A stretch of DNA of 64,000 nt from contig CALRXS010000004.1 of NCBI GenBank assembly GCA_943372195.1, positions 111,903 to 175,902 on the forward strand. The letters run 5' to 3'. This stretch comes from JAEYZM01 sp943372195. GTDB lineage: Bacteria > Bacteroidota > Bacteroidia > Sphingobacteriales > Sphingobacteriaceae. The translations under genes and the position numbers were made by a program. Positions 33,177-42,003 of the stretch are shown piece by piece (position 1 is the first letter of the stretch; the number at the start of each line of letters is the position of its first letter). The notes beneath the pieces are model-generated. The model had not been told where the DNA came from. It worked only from the letters and a program-made list of their open reading frames with translations, and made no database searches.

Positions 33177-33983
33177 TTAAAATAAAATCATTTTAGTAAT
33201 CACTAATAATAAGAAAACAATAAATATAATTCTTATCTGTTTGGCACTAATTTTACTAGCTATCTGAACTCCAATTGGTGCAGCTAATAAACTTCCTAAA
33301 GCGACAGGTAAAGCAAGTGATAGATAGATAACTTGTGAATTATCATGTAATACAATTCTATGAAAAATAAAATTATATAAGGATGTTAATATGGCCATAA
33401 TACTAATCACACCGAGTGAAATAGATGTTGCTTTCTTGATGGGCATTTTTATTAAGTCGGTTAATATAGGAACAATGATTACACCACCACCAATACCTGA
33501 AAAAGCAGAAATACTGCCAGAAGAAAGTCCAGTTAAAAACAATTGTAATTTATTTGCATTCCTATCAGATTCAAAACTCACTTTATTTCGTTGAGTGAAT
33601 AATCGAATAGCAATAAATATTAATAAGCTTATGAAAATCCATGTAAATCGATCTTTGGTATACCAAGTGCCCATGCTTATCACATAACCAAAAAAGATAG
33701 AAGCTAATGATGCGGCAATACCAGTGATCAGCATTTGTGAAGGATGGAAGTTTTTATTTCTCCATTGTTTATAAGTGCCACTTACACCAGCGAATAAAAT
33801 TGCAAACATAGAATTGGCAATGATTGCTTGCACAATAGCCGACTCACTTAATCCGTATTTCGATAGGTAATGACTAAAGATTAAGACATATACAACACCA
33901 CCCCCAATACCTAAAAGTCCGGCTAATAACCCACCAACACTACCCAATAATAATAAAACACTAAAGTTCAGAAGCTCTTGCAT
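33177..33983 (-). CDS. TauE/SafE family anion permease
   Basis: This 268-aa inner-membrane protein has eight hydrophobic helices. The two TauE/SafE half-motifs are visible: 'GSVGGLLAGLLGIGGGVVYVLIF' near the N-terminus and 'GLSSGSISAFSGIGGGVIIVPIL' at about 151-173. The family exports sulfite, sulfoacetate or related anions, but the substrate here is unknown. It lies between the S41 protease (24-nt gap) and tsaB (1-nt gap) and is likely part of the same transcript. Confidence 0.92.
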   Translation of the reverse strand: MQELLNFSVLLLLGSVGGLLAGLLGIGGGVVYVLIFSHYLSKYGLSESAIVQAIIANSMFAILFAGVSGTYKQWRNKNFHPSQMLITGIAASLASIFFGYVISMGTWYTKDRFTWIFISLLIFIAIRLFTQRNKVSFESDRNANKLQLFLTGLSSGSISAFSGIGGGVIIVPILTDLIKMPIKKATSISLGVISIMAILTSLYNFIFHRIVLHDNSQVIYLSLALPVALGSLLAAPIGVQIASKISAKQIRIIFIVFLLLVITKMILF

Positions 33984-34007
33984 GCTATATTTAAAAGCTG
34001 CAATTTC

Positions 34008-35675
34008 TTAATTTTTATTTGATTGATCAGTATTTTTTAGTGTATTACTGTATAATTGTTTGTTGCTTAATACTTCTAGAGCTTTACTTACCTCTGGGTC
34101 GTTTACCAATGATTTTTCGATACGACCTTTTTGATAATAATAGCGAGCTACAATTTCTTCTTCTAAAATCTCTTTGATCTCTGTCTCAAATTTCAGTAAG
34201 TCAGCATTTTTATCACTTAATAATTTAGATCTTAAGTTCTCATAATCTTGTTTCACTGCATCGAAGTATTTTTCTTTTATGGCAACTTCTTTGTAGTCTT
34301 CAAGCATTTTTTCTGATTTTGTTTTGTACTCAAAATTTTGGGATTGAACATAAATCATAAACTCATCGTATTCATTTTTACTAAGCTTAAAGTTTTTAGC
34401 TGGAGCGATAGAGTTGTTTTTTGATGCATACAAATTCGCATAATCAAAAATGATGTTCTTGGTAATTAAGTTTTGTGTAATATGAGAGTACTTTTTAATC
34501 TCAACTGCAAAGTCTGGTGCTACACCTCCTCCGTCGTATACTTTACGACCGGATTTAGTTTTAAATTCTTTAATTAACGAATCAGGTATCTTACCAACAG
34601 AACCGTCTTCGTTTCTATGAGAATAGTCTAATGCTTGAATACATCTACCACTTGGTATGTAATACTTGGCAGTAGTAATTTTCATTTGTGCATTATAACT
34701 CAATGGGCGAGTAGTTTGCACTAAACCTTTACCAAACGTACGTTGACCGACTACAACACCTCTGTCTAAATCTTGTATAACACCCGATACGATTTCTGAT
34801 GCAGATGCTGAACTACTGCTAGTTAATACTGCGATTGGTATATTCGGATCGATAGGTTCGTTAATTGTAAGATATTTTTTCTCAGCATCTCTACTTTTGC
34901 CTTTTGTCGTAACAGCTAGCTCTCCTTTGTTGACAAAGATGTTTGAAATATCTACAGCCTCATGTAATAATCCGCCTGGGTTACCTCTCAAATCTAATAT
35001 TACAGCTTTAAGGTTTGAATTTTTCTTTAATTCTTTTAATGCATTCTTTACTTCTTTACTAGCATTTTGTGTAAAGCCTTTTAATTGTATAAGTCCAACT
35101 TCGTTCGTAATCATCCCATAATAAGGTACATTTTCTATCTGAATGTCTTCACGTTTTAAACTAACCTTAAATGGTTTTTCAATGCCAATTCTTTTGATCA
35201 AAATGTTTAAGCTGCTACCAGCTTGACCTTTTAAAAATTTACTAACATCCGAAGTGTTTTTACCTTGAACATTTTTATCGTCAATTTCTAAAATGATATC
35301 ACCTGCTCTTATGCCAGCTTTTTGAGCTGGGAAGCCTTCATATGTTTCACGAACTATCACTTGTTTATCACGTGTAAAGATAGAGGCACCTACGCCACCA
35401 TATTGACCCGTAGTCATAATTCTATAGTCTTCGACCTCTGACTCAGAAATAAAATTGGTATAAGGATCTAATGATTCAAGCATAGCTTCAATGCCTGTAC
35501 GCATAAGCTTAGATGCATCAACATCATCTACATAGTTAGCATTTAATTCTCTGTATGCTGATGTGAAAATTTCTAAGTTCTTAGATATTTCAAAATAGTC
35601 GTCGACGAATGCTAGAGAGGTAAACGAGCCAATTACAATTGTAGCTCCAAGAAATATTTTTTTCGCTTTATTCAT
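34008..35675 (-). CDS. S41 family C-terminal processing protease
   Basis: This 555-aa secreted or periplasmic protease has an N-terminal signal segment ('IFLGATIVIGSFTSLAFVDD'). A helical N-domain leads to 'LDPYTNFISESE', a PDZ domain covers about 85-170 ('GGVGASIFTRDKQVIVRETYEGFPAQKAGIRAGDIILEIDD'), and the S41 core has 'KAVILDLRGNPGGLLHEAVDISNIF'. The catalytic Ser lies in 'SSSSASASEIVSGVIQDLDRG' and the Lys in 'GQRTFGKGLVQ'. A 150-aa helical C-tail follows. It is of the CtpA type, which trims or degrades envelope proteins. It follows yidD by 3 nt in the rpmH-rnpA-yidD run, an arrangement known in Bacteroidota. Confidence 0.95.
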   Translation of the reverse strand: MNKAKKIFLGATIVIGSFTSLAFVDDYFEISKNLEIFTSAYRELNANYVDDVDASKLMRTGIEAMLESLDPYTNFISESEVEDYRIMTTGQYGGVGASIFTRDKQVIVRETYEGFPAQKAGIRAGDIILEIDDKNVQGKNTSDVSKFLKGQAGSSLNILIKRIGIEKPFKVSLKREDIQIENVPYYGMITNEVGLIQLKGFTQNASKEVKNALKELKKNSNLKAVILDLRGNPGGLLHEAVDISNIFVNKGELAVTTKGKSRDAEKKYLTINEPIDPNIPIAVLTSSSSASASEIVSGVIQDLDRGVVVGQRTFGKGLVQTTRPLSYNAQMKITTAKYYIPSGRCIQALDYSHRNEDGSVGKIPDSLIKEFKTKSGRKVYDGGGVAPDFAVEIKKYSHITQNLITKNIIFDYANLYASKNNSIAPAKNFKLSKNEYDEFMIYVQSQNFEYKTKSEKMLEDYKEVAIKEKYFDAVKQDYENLRSKLLSDKNADLLKFETEIKEILEEEIVARYYYQKGRIEKSLVNDPEVSKALEVLSNKQLYSNTLKNTDQSNKN

Positions 35676-35678
35676 ATG

Positions 35679-35897
35679 TTAAGGTAATGGATCATATCCG
35701 CTTTTTCCCCAAGGATGACAACGCCCAATTCTTTTGAGTGCTAACCAGCCACCTTTGAACGCTCCATACTTTTTAATGGCTTGCAACCCATACTCTGAGC
35801 ATGTAGGTGTATAACGACATGCGTTTGGTAGAATAGGGGAGATAAACCATTGGTATAGTTTAATTAAGAACGTGAAAAAGTATGCGAATATTTTCAA
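35679..35897 (-). CDS. yidD: Membrane protein insertion efficiency factor
   Basis: This 72-aa protein of the YidD family helps YidC-dependent membrane insertion. It has an amphipathic N-terminal helix and then the family motif 'FISPILPNACRYTPTCSEYGLQAIKKYGAFKGGWLALKRIGRCHPWG' with three conserved cysteines. Its start overlaps the rnpA stop by 4 nt. The order rpmH-rnpA-yidD is a classical bacterial cluster. Confidence 0.96.
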   Translation of the reverse strand: MKIFAYFFTFLIKLYQWFISPILPNACRYTPTCSEYGLQAIKKYGAFKGGWLALKRIGRCHPWGKSGYDPLP

Positions 35898-36277
35898 TGT
35901 TTATTTAGTAAACGATTCAAAGCTAAATTTAGTTTTTTTTCTAAATTTTCAGCAGTAATTATTTCGTTACCCGTGTAAATAATCATCAGATGTAATTGAA
36001 GATTTTTTTCAATTAGATGAGGGTATAATATATCTTCTTTGTATTTACGATATACTTCGCGCATTAAGCGCTTTAAATAGTTTCTATCTACAGCGCGTTT
36101 AAATTTACGTTTAGGTACTGTAAATACTACTTGAGCAGGATAAGAGAGATTTTCATCAGGCAGTATGCTGACTATACGAAAAGGATAAAAAGCAAAAGAA
36201 GAACCTTGAGAGTAAAGCCTTTCAATTTGCTTTAAGCTGCACAAGCGCTCTTCTTTTTTAAAAAAATATCTTTTCAT
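35894..36277 (-). CDS. rnpA: Ribonuclease P protein component
   Basis: This 127-aa basic protein is the subunit of RNase P, which removes tRNA 5' leaders. It has the family start 'KEERLCSLKQIERLYSQGSSF', 'VVFTVPKRKFKRAVDRNYLKRLMREVYRKYK' (about 49-79, the RNR signature) and 'LMIIYTG'. It lies 50 nt after rpmH and overlaps yidD by 4 nt. Confidence 0.95.
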   Translation of the reverse strand: MKRYFFKKEERLCSLKQIERLYSQGSSFAFYPFRIVSILPDENLSYPAQVVFTVPKRKFKRAVDRNYLKRLMREVYRKYKEDILYPHLIEKNLQLHLMIIYTGNEIITAENLEKKLNLALNRLLNKH

Positions 36278-36327
36278 CGGGTAATAGCACTGTTATGGTC
36301 AATACCCAAAGCTACAAATGCTATTGA

Positions 36328-36486
36328 CTAGCGTTTATGTCTTTTTTCGTCAGAAACAGTTAATTTTTTTCTGCCTTTTGATCTTCTTGAAGCTAAAACA
36401 CGACGACCGTTAGCAGACGCCATTCTTTCTCTGAATCCGTGCTTGTTTCTTCTCTTTCTTTGCGATGGTTGGAATGTACGTTTCAT
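36328..36486 (-). CDS. rpmH: 50S ribosomal protein L34
   Basis: This short gene was found by reading the minus strand upstream of rnpA. It encodes 52 residues starting MKRTFQPSQRKRRNKHGF, then 'RERMASANGRRVLASRRSKGRKKLTVSDEKRHKR'. This is a complete, canonical L34, which binds 23S rRNA. The position directly before rnpA is conserved in most bacteria. A full promoter precedes it at 36513-36543. Confidence 0.98.
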   Translation of the reverse strand: MKRTFQPSQRKRRNKHGFRERMASANGRRVLASRRSKGRKKLTVSDEKRHKR

Positions 36487-36512
36487 TTCTTTTTTTTGTT
36501 AAAACAAGGTTG

Positions 36513-36543
36513 CAAATATATGGAAGCTAGCTCAAGAATCCAA
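36513..36543 (-). promoter_or_regulatory. Promoter of rpmH (TTG, 20-nt spacer, TATATTTG)
   Basis: Read on the minus strand, TTG (36541-36543) and TATATTTG (36513-36520) are separated by 20 nt. The predicted start site is about 20 nt before the rpmH ATG. It probably drives the rpmH-rnpA-yidD-S41 run. Confidence 0.65.
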
Positions 36544-36560
36544 CTTTAATTTAAAAATTA

Positions 36561-37451
36561 TCAGAATTTATAGGTAAGTCCGAGCGAAAACACCTGTTTA
36601 AACTGCGTTCTAGGCCTATTTACCTCTGCAAATACTCCTACAGAAGTTTCTTCACGTTGCGGAATCAATATATCTTGATCATAAACTAAATTCGTTGTTA
36701 ATGTGGCTGTTAGCAGTTTTTGAATTTGAAAACTCAAGATATTTTCCCAGTTTACATCAATTGCTTGAATTGTTTGAAAATTAGCAAAAAGGTCTATTTT
36801 TGATTTAATCTGGATGTTAGGAGCTATATTTTTTTGGTATTTAACAGCAGCCAAGGTTCCTAATTCATATCTAATTTTTTCACCTGAATCGACACCAAAA
36901 GCTCCAGCTGCCGATAAGCGGTCATCGAATACTGTGGTTACTTTACCTGTAAATGGTGAATAATAAATAGATAGTCCGTCAATAGGTTTATAATCTAATC
37001 CTAAAGAAAATGTTGTAAAAGATGGCGCTAGAAAGTTTGAAACATAAACGGTGCTCGTATCTGTAAAATTAAAGCCCTCTACAAATTGCGATCTAAAATT
37101 CAATAGAGCTGAGTAGTTGATTTTATCAGTCATCCGCATACCCCATTTACTATTTAGTTCTATTCGGTCTTCACTTTTTCGATAGGGGCCGTCAGATATT
37201 TTTTGTAAGCCATAACCTAAATCTAAGTTATTCTCCCAATTGGTTTTAGCAGTTTTTCTATTGGCGTATAAACTAACTAGTGCAGTTATGTTTACGTTGT
37301 TGATACCACCAGCTGCCCAATTAGTAAACGATGACTGACTCAGTCCTAGTGAAGTTAGTCCGCCTTTCTTCCATGCACTCGTATCTGCACTTTGTGCATA
37401 AGAAGCTACAGCACTTAATAGATAAACGCTCGCGATAATTAGTTTTCTCAT
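36561..37451 (-). CDS. DUF3078 outer membrane protein
   Basis: This 296-aa protein has a signal peptide (MRKLIIASVYLLSAVASYAQ). The DUF3078 start follows: 'WKKGGLTSLGLSQSSFTNWAAGGINNVNITALVSLYANRKTAKTNWENNLDLGYGLQK'. Beta-barrel strands end in '...VFSLGLTYKF' with a terminal Phe. Function is unknown. An in-frame TTG nine bases upstream (37460) would add three residues; the ATG at 37451 gives a cleaner signal peptide and is preferred. It starts just after the mscL stop and is probably co-transcribed with it. Confidence 0.9.
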   Translation of the reverse strand: MRKLIIASVYLLSAVASYAQSADTSAWKKGGLTSLGLSQSSFTNWAAGGINNVNITALVSLYANRKTAKTNWENNLDLGYGLQKISDGPYRKSEDRIELNSKWGMRMTDKINYSALLNFRSQFVEGFNFTDTSTVYVSNFLAPSFTTFSLGLDYKPIDGLSIYYSPFTGKVTTVFDDRLSAAGAFGVDSGEKIRYELGTLAAVKYQKNIAPNIQIKSKIDLFANFQTIQAIDVNWENILSFQIQKLLTATLTTNLVYDQDILIPQREETSVGVFAEVNRPRTQFKQVFSLGLTYKF

Positions 37452-37461
37452 TTTAATCAAT

Positions 37462-37782
37462 TCAAGGGAGCTTTACGATTTCTTCTTCACGTCGCATTTT
37501 ATTTAGAAGCTTAACCACTAAAAAGATGGTAAAGGCAATAATTACAAATTGAATAAGCGTTTGAATGAAACTACCATAGTTAATAGTAACGGTTTCACCT
37601 AGGTGAAGTTTCAGGTCTTTAAATTCAACCTTGCCGATTAAATAACCGATAGGAGGCATGATGATGTCGTTCACGATTGAGTCAACTACTTTTTGAAAAG
37701 CAGCACCAATCACCACACCAATAGCTAGTTCTACAGCATTACCGCGCGATACAAATGTTTTAAATTCAGAAATAATACTCAT
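37462..37782 (-). CDS. mscL: Large-conductance mechanosensitive channel, short C-terminus
   Basis: This 106-aa pentameric channel releases osmolytes on hypo-osmotic shock. The N-terminal helix and TM1 read 'MSIISEFKTFVSRGNAVELAIGVVIGAAFQKVVDSIVNDIIMPPIGYLIG', and TM2 reads 'FIQTLIQFVIIAFTIFLVVKLLNKM'. The protein ends 'RREEEIVKLP', so the C-terminal cytoplasmic helix bundle of typical 130-140-aa MscL is missing. The next gene begins immediately after the stop, and no frameshifted remnant is visible. The pore should still form, since truncated forms are functional in other species. Confidence 0.93.
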   Translation of the reverse strand: MSIISEFKTFVSRGNAVELAIGVVIGAAFQKVVDSIVNDIIMPPIGYLIGKVEFKDLKLHLGETVTINYGSFIQTLIQFVIIAFTIFLVVKLLNKMRREEEIVKLP

Positions 37783-37823
37783 GGTATAATTAGTTTTAGT
37801 TTACTAAATATACCAAAAAAATA

Positions 37824-39338
37824 TTATGGTAATAATCTGCCGTACATACGAGGGAACGGAATGGTTTCACGTACGTGAGGTAATTTACATACCCAAGCCA
37901 CTAATCGCTCTAAGCCTAATCCGAAGCCTGCATGAGGCACAGAACCATATCTACGAAGATCTAAATACCATTCAAAAGCTTCCATAGGTAATTCGTGTTC
38001 GTTGATTTTTTTAATCAATAAATCTTTATCTGTTTCACGTTCTCCGCCACCTACAATTTCACCATAACCTTCTGGCGCTAAAACGTCAACACCTTTTGCA
38101 AAGCGATCATCTGTAGCTCTTTTTAAATAGAATGCTTTCACTTCATGTGGCCAGTTATATACCATAATTGGTGTATCAAATAAACGAGTTAATACTGTTT
38201 CATCTGAACCTCCGAAGTCATTACCGTATTCAAAATTACGAGCTGAGTCTAGCCATTGAGGAATGTTTTTAGATGTTTCCTCTTTGTCTTTCAATTCGTC
38301 TTTTAGTTCAGCAATTTTATTGATGTTAAAGTTTACTTCACCTTTTTTCATACCAGGTGCAGCAACTTTGGCTTCGCGATCTTTTATTTCATTTTGAATT
38401 TCTTCAATTCGTGATAATACAATTGCTAAATCTTCTTCTAAGGTTTTGATAGAATTTTTACCATTCACATCTTGCTCTCCTTTGATGATACGTACTGCCT
38501 CATCGTATGGTAAGCGAGGAAATTTTTGAGAAATATTTTTCAGGATGGTAGTGTCTCTTTCAATGATTGCTAATTCTTCTTCACATTTCGCTAATACATC
38601 GCTTACTACAAATTGTAAGAATCTTTCAATCAAATCCATGTTCATATCTAGGTCATAGAATGCCATCTCTGGCTCTATCATCCAGAATTCTGAAAGGTGT
38701 CTACGAGTTTTAGATTTTTCGGCTCTGAAGGTCGGACCGAAAGTATAAATCTTACCCATAGCCATTGCCATTGCTTCACCGTATAATTGTCCAGATTGTG
38801 AAAGATACGCCGGTGTATCATAAAATTCTGTTTCGAATAAATTCGTTGTTCCTTCACAAGCATTACCAGTAAAGATAGGAGCATCCATTTGCACGAAGCC
38901 ATCTTCTTGGAAGAACTTATGAATTGCAAAACTGATAACGTTTCTTATACGCATAATTGCCCATTGGCGGCGAGAGCGCAACCATAAATGACGATGGTCC
39001 ATCAAGAACTCAATACCATGTGCTTTTTTAGCAATCGGATAATCTTCAGCTTGTTGATATAAATAGATATCAGTTACTTGTAATTCGTAACCTCCAATTT
39101 GTTTATCGTCTTTTAATACTTTACCAGTAATTTTAACAGCTGATTCTAAGCTTAATTTATCTGCTATCTGAAAGAGTGTTGCATCTATTGTTTCTTCAGT
39201 AACTACACACTGACATAAGCCAGTACCGTCTCTTAAGATGATAAATACTAATCCTTTTCCACTACGTTTGTTTGATACCCAACCGTTTAGGCTAACAATC
39301 TTTCCCTCTTCGTTTTTTAAATCTTTAATGTATTTCAT
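37824..39338 (-). CDS. asnS: Asparaginyl-tRNA synthetase
   Basis: This 504-aa class IIb synthetase charges tRNA-Asn. The N-terminal OB fold ('IVSLNGWVSNKRSGKGLVFIILRDGTGLCQ') is followed by the catalytic core: 'FFQEDGFVQMDAPIFTGNACEG', 'YLSQSGQLYGEAMAMAMGKIYTFGPTFRAEKSKTRRHLSEFWMIEPE' and 'HAGFGLGLERLVAWVCKLPHVRETIPFPR'. About 60 charged, coiled-coil-like residues near 300-365 are inserted, as in other Bacteroidota AsnRS. The ATG at 39338 is chosen over an in-frame TTG at 39362, because a TATTTTTG promoter box at 39368-39375 would put transcription start at about that TTG. It is divergent from rpoN. Confidence 0.94.
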   Translation of the reverse strand: MKYIKDLKNEEGKIVSLNGWVSNKRSGKGLVFIILRDGTGLCQCVVTEETIDATLFQIADKLSLESAVKITGKVLKDDKQIGGYELQVTDIYLYQQAEDYPIAKKAHGIEFLMDHRHLWLRSRRQWAIMRIRNVISFAIHKFFQEDGFVQMDAPIFTGNACEGTTNLFETEFYDTPAYLSQSGQLYGEAMAMAMGKIYTFGPTFRAEKSKTRRHLSEFWMIEPEMAFYDLDMNMDLIERFLQFVVSDVLAKCEEELAIIERDTTILKNISQKFPRLPYDEAVRIIKGEQDVNGKNSIKTLEEDLAIVLSRIEEIQNEIKDREAKVAAPGMKKGEVNFNINKIAELKDELKDKEETSKNIPQWLDSARNFEYGNDFGGSDETVLTRLFDTPIMVYNWPHEVKAFYLKRATDDRFAKGVDVLAPEGYGEIVGGGERETDKDLLIKKINEHELPMEAFEWYLDLRRYGSVPHAGFGLGLERLVAWVCKLPHVRETIPFPRMYGRLLP

Positions 39339-39367
39339 CTTATCTGCAATTTTGATTTCCAAGATGG

Positions 39368-39375
39368 CAAAAATA
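39368..39375 (-). promoter_or_regulatory. -7 promoter box of asnS (TATTTTTG)
   Basis: The minus-strand TATTTTTG matches TAnnTTTG and ends 29 nt before the preferred asnS ATG. Its position argues against the upstream TTG start. Confidence 0.6.
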
Positions 39376-39418
39376 ATTGTTTTTTCTTTTTTTATCGTAT
39401 TTTCGATGCATTAATACC

Positions 39419-40885
39419 ATGTTAAAACAGAGCTTACAACAAAAATTATTACAAAAACTTTCTCCGCAACAAATTCAGTTCATCAAATTGTTGCAAATTC
39501 CGACCGTTATGCTCGATTCGCGCATAAAAGAAGAGTTAGAAGAAAACCCAGCCCTTGAAGATGGTAGTTTATCGAGTGCCGAAGAAATTCCGGAATATCA
39601 GCTCGATGATGATGATGATAAAATTAATACAGAAGAACGTACAGAGCAAGAAGAGTTCAACATCGATGATTATATTCAAGACGATGATCAAGATGATGGG
39701 TATAAGATGATGAGTGATAATGACTCTGATGATGATGATAAGAAGGAGATGCCAATTGCTGTAAGTACCTCTTTTCATGATACCTTATTAGCACAGTTAA
39801 GTCTTAATGTAATGGCTGATCATGAATTCATGGTAGCACAACAAATTTTGGGTAGTCTCGACGATGATGGTTATTTAAGAAGACCCATTAATGCTTTAGT
39901 TGATGATTTAGCTTTTTCTCAAAATATTAATACTACTGAAACAGAAGTAGAACATTTACTTGAAATTATTCAGAATTTCGACCCAGCTGGAGTAGGAGCC
40001 AGAAGCTTACAAGAATGTTTATTATTACAGTTAAAAAGAAAAGACACTAGTCAGAAGCCTGTAAAAGTTGCTATTGGAATTGTTCGAGATTATTTAGATG
40101 AATTCACTAAAAAGCACTACGATAAATTAGAGAAAAGTTTAAATATTAATTCTGAAGAGCTAAAAGAAGCTATTCAAGAAATCCTTAGACTTAATCCGAA
40201 ACCCGGTAATTCTTATGCCGATAATAATAAGCAATTACAGGTAATCCCTGATTTTATCATTACCAAAAATGATAATTACTTATTGCTTACTCTGAATTCA
40301 AAAAATGCACCTGAGTTGAGAGTAAGTAGGTCTTACCAAGAAATGTTTCAAACCTACGATAAGGCTTCTCAGAAAGATAAAAAGATGAAAGAGGCTGTGC
40401 AGTTTGTTAAACAGAAATTAGACTCGGCAAAATGGTTTATTGATGCGATCAAACAACGTCAACAAACTTTAATAAAGACTATGAATGCCATTATGAATTT
40501 TCAATACGATTATTTTTTAACTGGTGATGATCGTAAGTTGAGACCTATGATTTTAAAAGATATAGCTGATCAAGTTCAAATGGATATTTCAACTGTTTCA
40601 CGTGTTGCTAATAGTAAATATGTGCAAACTGAATTTGGTACTTTTTTATTAAAATCATTTTTCTCTGAAGGTATTCAAACTGATTCTGGTGAAGAAGTTT
40701 CTAATAGAGAAGTAAAGAAAATATTAGAAGAATGTATTTCGGGTGAAGATAAACACAAGCCTTTAGCAGATGAGCGATTAGCAGAGATATTGAAGGAACG
40801 AGGATATAATATTGCACGTAGAACTGTTGCTAAGTATAGAGAACAACTTAATATTCCGGTTGCTAGATTGAGAAAAGAACTTTAA
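39419..40885 (+). CDS. rpoN: RNA polymerase sigma-54 factor
   Basis: This 488-aa sigma factor needs ATP-driven enhancer-binding activators. The glutamine-rich region I is 'MLKQSLQQKLLQKLSPQQIQF'. An acidic region II follows ('DDDDK', 'QDDDQDDG'). The core-binding domain includes 'DEDGYL'-like 'SLDDDGYLRRPINALVDDL' and 'PAGVGARSLQECLLLQL'. An HTH ('KDIADQVQMDISTVSRVANSKYVQTEFGTFLLKSFFSEGI') and the RpoN box 'ARRTVAKYRE' (about 471-480) complete it. The ATG at 39419 is preferred over one at 39377 because region I must begin there. Its stop overlaps that of the convergent epimerase gene. Confidence 0.96.
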   Translation: MLKQSLQQKLLQKLSPQQIQFIKLLQIPTVMLDSRIKEELEENPALEDGSLSSAEEIPEYQLDDDDDKINTEERTEQEEFNIDDYIQDDDQDDGYKMMSDNDSDDDDKKEMPIAVSTSFHDTLLAQLSLNVMADHEFMVAQQILGSLDDDGYLRRPINALVDDLAFSQNINTTETEVEHLLEIIQNFDPAGVGARSLQECLLLQLKRKDTSQKPVKVAIGIVRDYLDEFTKKHYDKLEKSLNINSEELKEAIQEILRLNPKPGNSYADNNKQLQVIPDFIITKNDNYLLLTLNSKNAPELRVSRSYQEMFQTYDKASQKDKKMKEAVQFVKQKLDSAKWFIDAIKQRQQTLIKTMNAIMNFQYDYFLTGDDRKLRPMILKDIADQVQMDISTVSRVANSKYVQTEFGTFLLKSFFSEGIQTDSGEEVSNREVKKILEECISGEDKHKPLADERLAEILKERGYNIARRTVAKYREQLNIPVARLRKEL

Positions 40886-41643
40886 GAGATAAAATATTCT
40901 AAGGTATCGTCTACAACATATTGATATTTTAAAATCTCTTTCGATAATTCATTGCTTACAATTCTTACAGGTTCTAATTCTGAATTGAATTCAGGTGTTT
41001 CTAAATTGAATTTATCACACAATTTCGTATAGTATTCATTTCTGTTCGGATGCTTCGATGATACAGCGTTCATTATACCTTCGAAGTCTGATGTGATTAA
41101 TAACTCAATAATATTTATCACATCTATTTTGTGTATCATATTTATGGGCTGATTCGCACCTGCTACATTTTTTTTGCCTGCTAAAAATTTAGCGGGAATT
41201 CTATCATCGCCCACTAAGCCTGCTAGTCTTAATATAACTGAATGCTTATGCTTTAAAATTATATTTTCTAAGGCAACTAATTTGATTTGTCGATCAGTAG
41301 TAATAATTAATTCCGAATCCTCTTTAACAATGTTTTCTAGTCCGTCGTAAACCCCAGTACTCGAAGTATAGATAATTCTTTTTACTCCATTACTAGTTAA
41401 TTTATTAAGGTGCTCTTCGAATTTATTAAGGTCAAATATAGCTGAAGGAGTAAGGGTTATTATACAGATGTCAGCCTTTAAATCTTTAGGCAAATCTTCT
41501 TCAGTGTTCCAAGCTATTTGTTGAATAGTAGTTTCAGCTTCGTCGACAGCTCTCTTTGTACCAATAACATCGAAATTGCTTTGCTTTAATTTCAATGCTA
41601 AGTCTTTCCCTAACCAGCCTAGTCCTAAGATGAGAATTTTCAA
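40882..41643 (-). CDS. NAD-dependent epimerase/dehydratase-type protein
   Basis: About 253 aa. It is an extended-SDR Rossmann protein: 'LKILILGLGWLGKDLALKLKQ' (dinucleotide-binding GxGxxG, residues 1-20), 'VKRIIYTSSTGVYDGLENIVKEDS' (about 93-116, the SDR 'SSTGVY' strand and serine) and 'HKIDVINIIELLI'. It resembles the YeeZ-like group of small NAD-binding epimerases, but the substrate is unknown. The probable start is the TTG at 41641-41643, immediately before the Rossmann fold. A longer reading frame to 41721 would overlap the Hpt gene and add unrelated residues. Confidence 0.75.
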   Translation of the reverse strand: MKILILGLGWLGKDLALKLKQSNFDVIGTKRAVDEAETTIQQIAWNTEEDLPKDLKADICIITLTPSAIFDLNKFEEHLNKLTSNGVKRIIYTSSTGVYDGLENIVKEDSELIITTDRQIKLVALENIILKHKHSVILRLAGLVGDDRIPAKFLAGKKNVAGANQPINMIHKIDVINIIELLITSDFEGIMNAVSSKHPNRNEYYTKLCDKFNLETPEFNSELEPVRIVSNELSKEILKYQYVVDDTLEYFIS

Positions 41644-41650
41644 TTGTAAT

Positions 41651-41986
41651 CTAAATTGTATTTTGAATGTCGATATATATTTCTTCAAGCATTGTTGATG
41701 CCAATTGAATATCATTTTCAATTTCAGAAATTGACTTGCCAGATTTTACTGCAAATTCTATTTTCTTTAAATGCTCTGCAGTGTCAGTCATACCTAATGT
41801 TGCTACACTCGATTTCATTTTATGAGCGATTTTACCAATAGTTACAAGGTCTTCATTATTTTTTGCATTCATTAAAATTGCGAAATCTTCTTTAGATTGT
41901 TCAACAAACATCTCTGTTAATGTTACAGCCATTCCTTTGTCGTTATCAACAATTTTTAGAACTTTATTTAAATCAAACTCAGACAT
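41651..41986 (-). CDS. Stand-alone histidine phosphotransfer (Hpt) protein
   Basis: This 111-aa four-helix Hpt domain carries the phosphorylatable histidine in 'IGKIAHKMKSSVATLGMTDTAEHLKKIE' (H about 53). Such proteins shuttle phosphate between hybrid sensor kinases and response regulators. No kinase or response regulator lies in the window, so its partners are elsewhere. It lies upstream of the epimerase gene on the minus strand (7-nt gap) and is divergent from the CsaA-type gene, whose ATG begins 18 nt away. Confidence 0.88.
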   Translation of the reverse strand: MSEFDLNKVLKIVDNDKGMAVTLTEMFVEQSKEDFAILMNAKNNEDLVTIGKIAHKMKSSVATLGMTDTAEHLKKIEFAVKSGKSISEIENDIQLASTMLEEIYIDIQNTI

Positions 41987-42003
41987 ACATTTATATTGGA
42001 AAT

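Noticed and set aside
35679..36486. Possible replication origin beside rpmH-rnpA
   Set aside because: In many bacteria dnaA/oriC flank these genes, but here asnS/mscL/DUF3078 lie upstream and no DnaA-box cluster was found.
37440..37470. Frameshift as the reason for short mscL
   Set aside because: No coding remnant of the missing helix appears in any frame; DUF3078 begins right after the stop.
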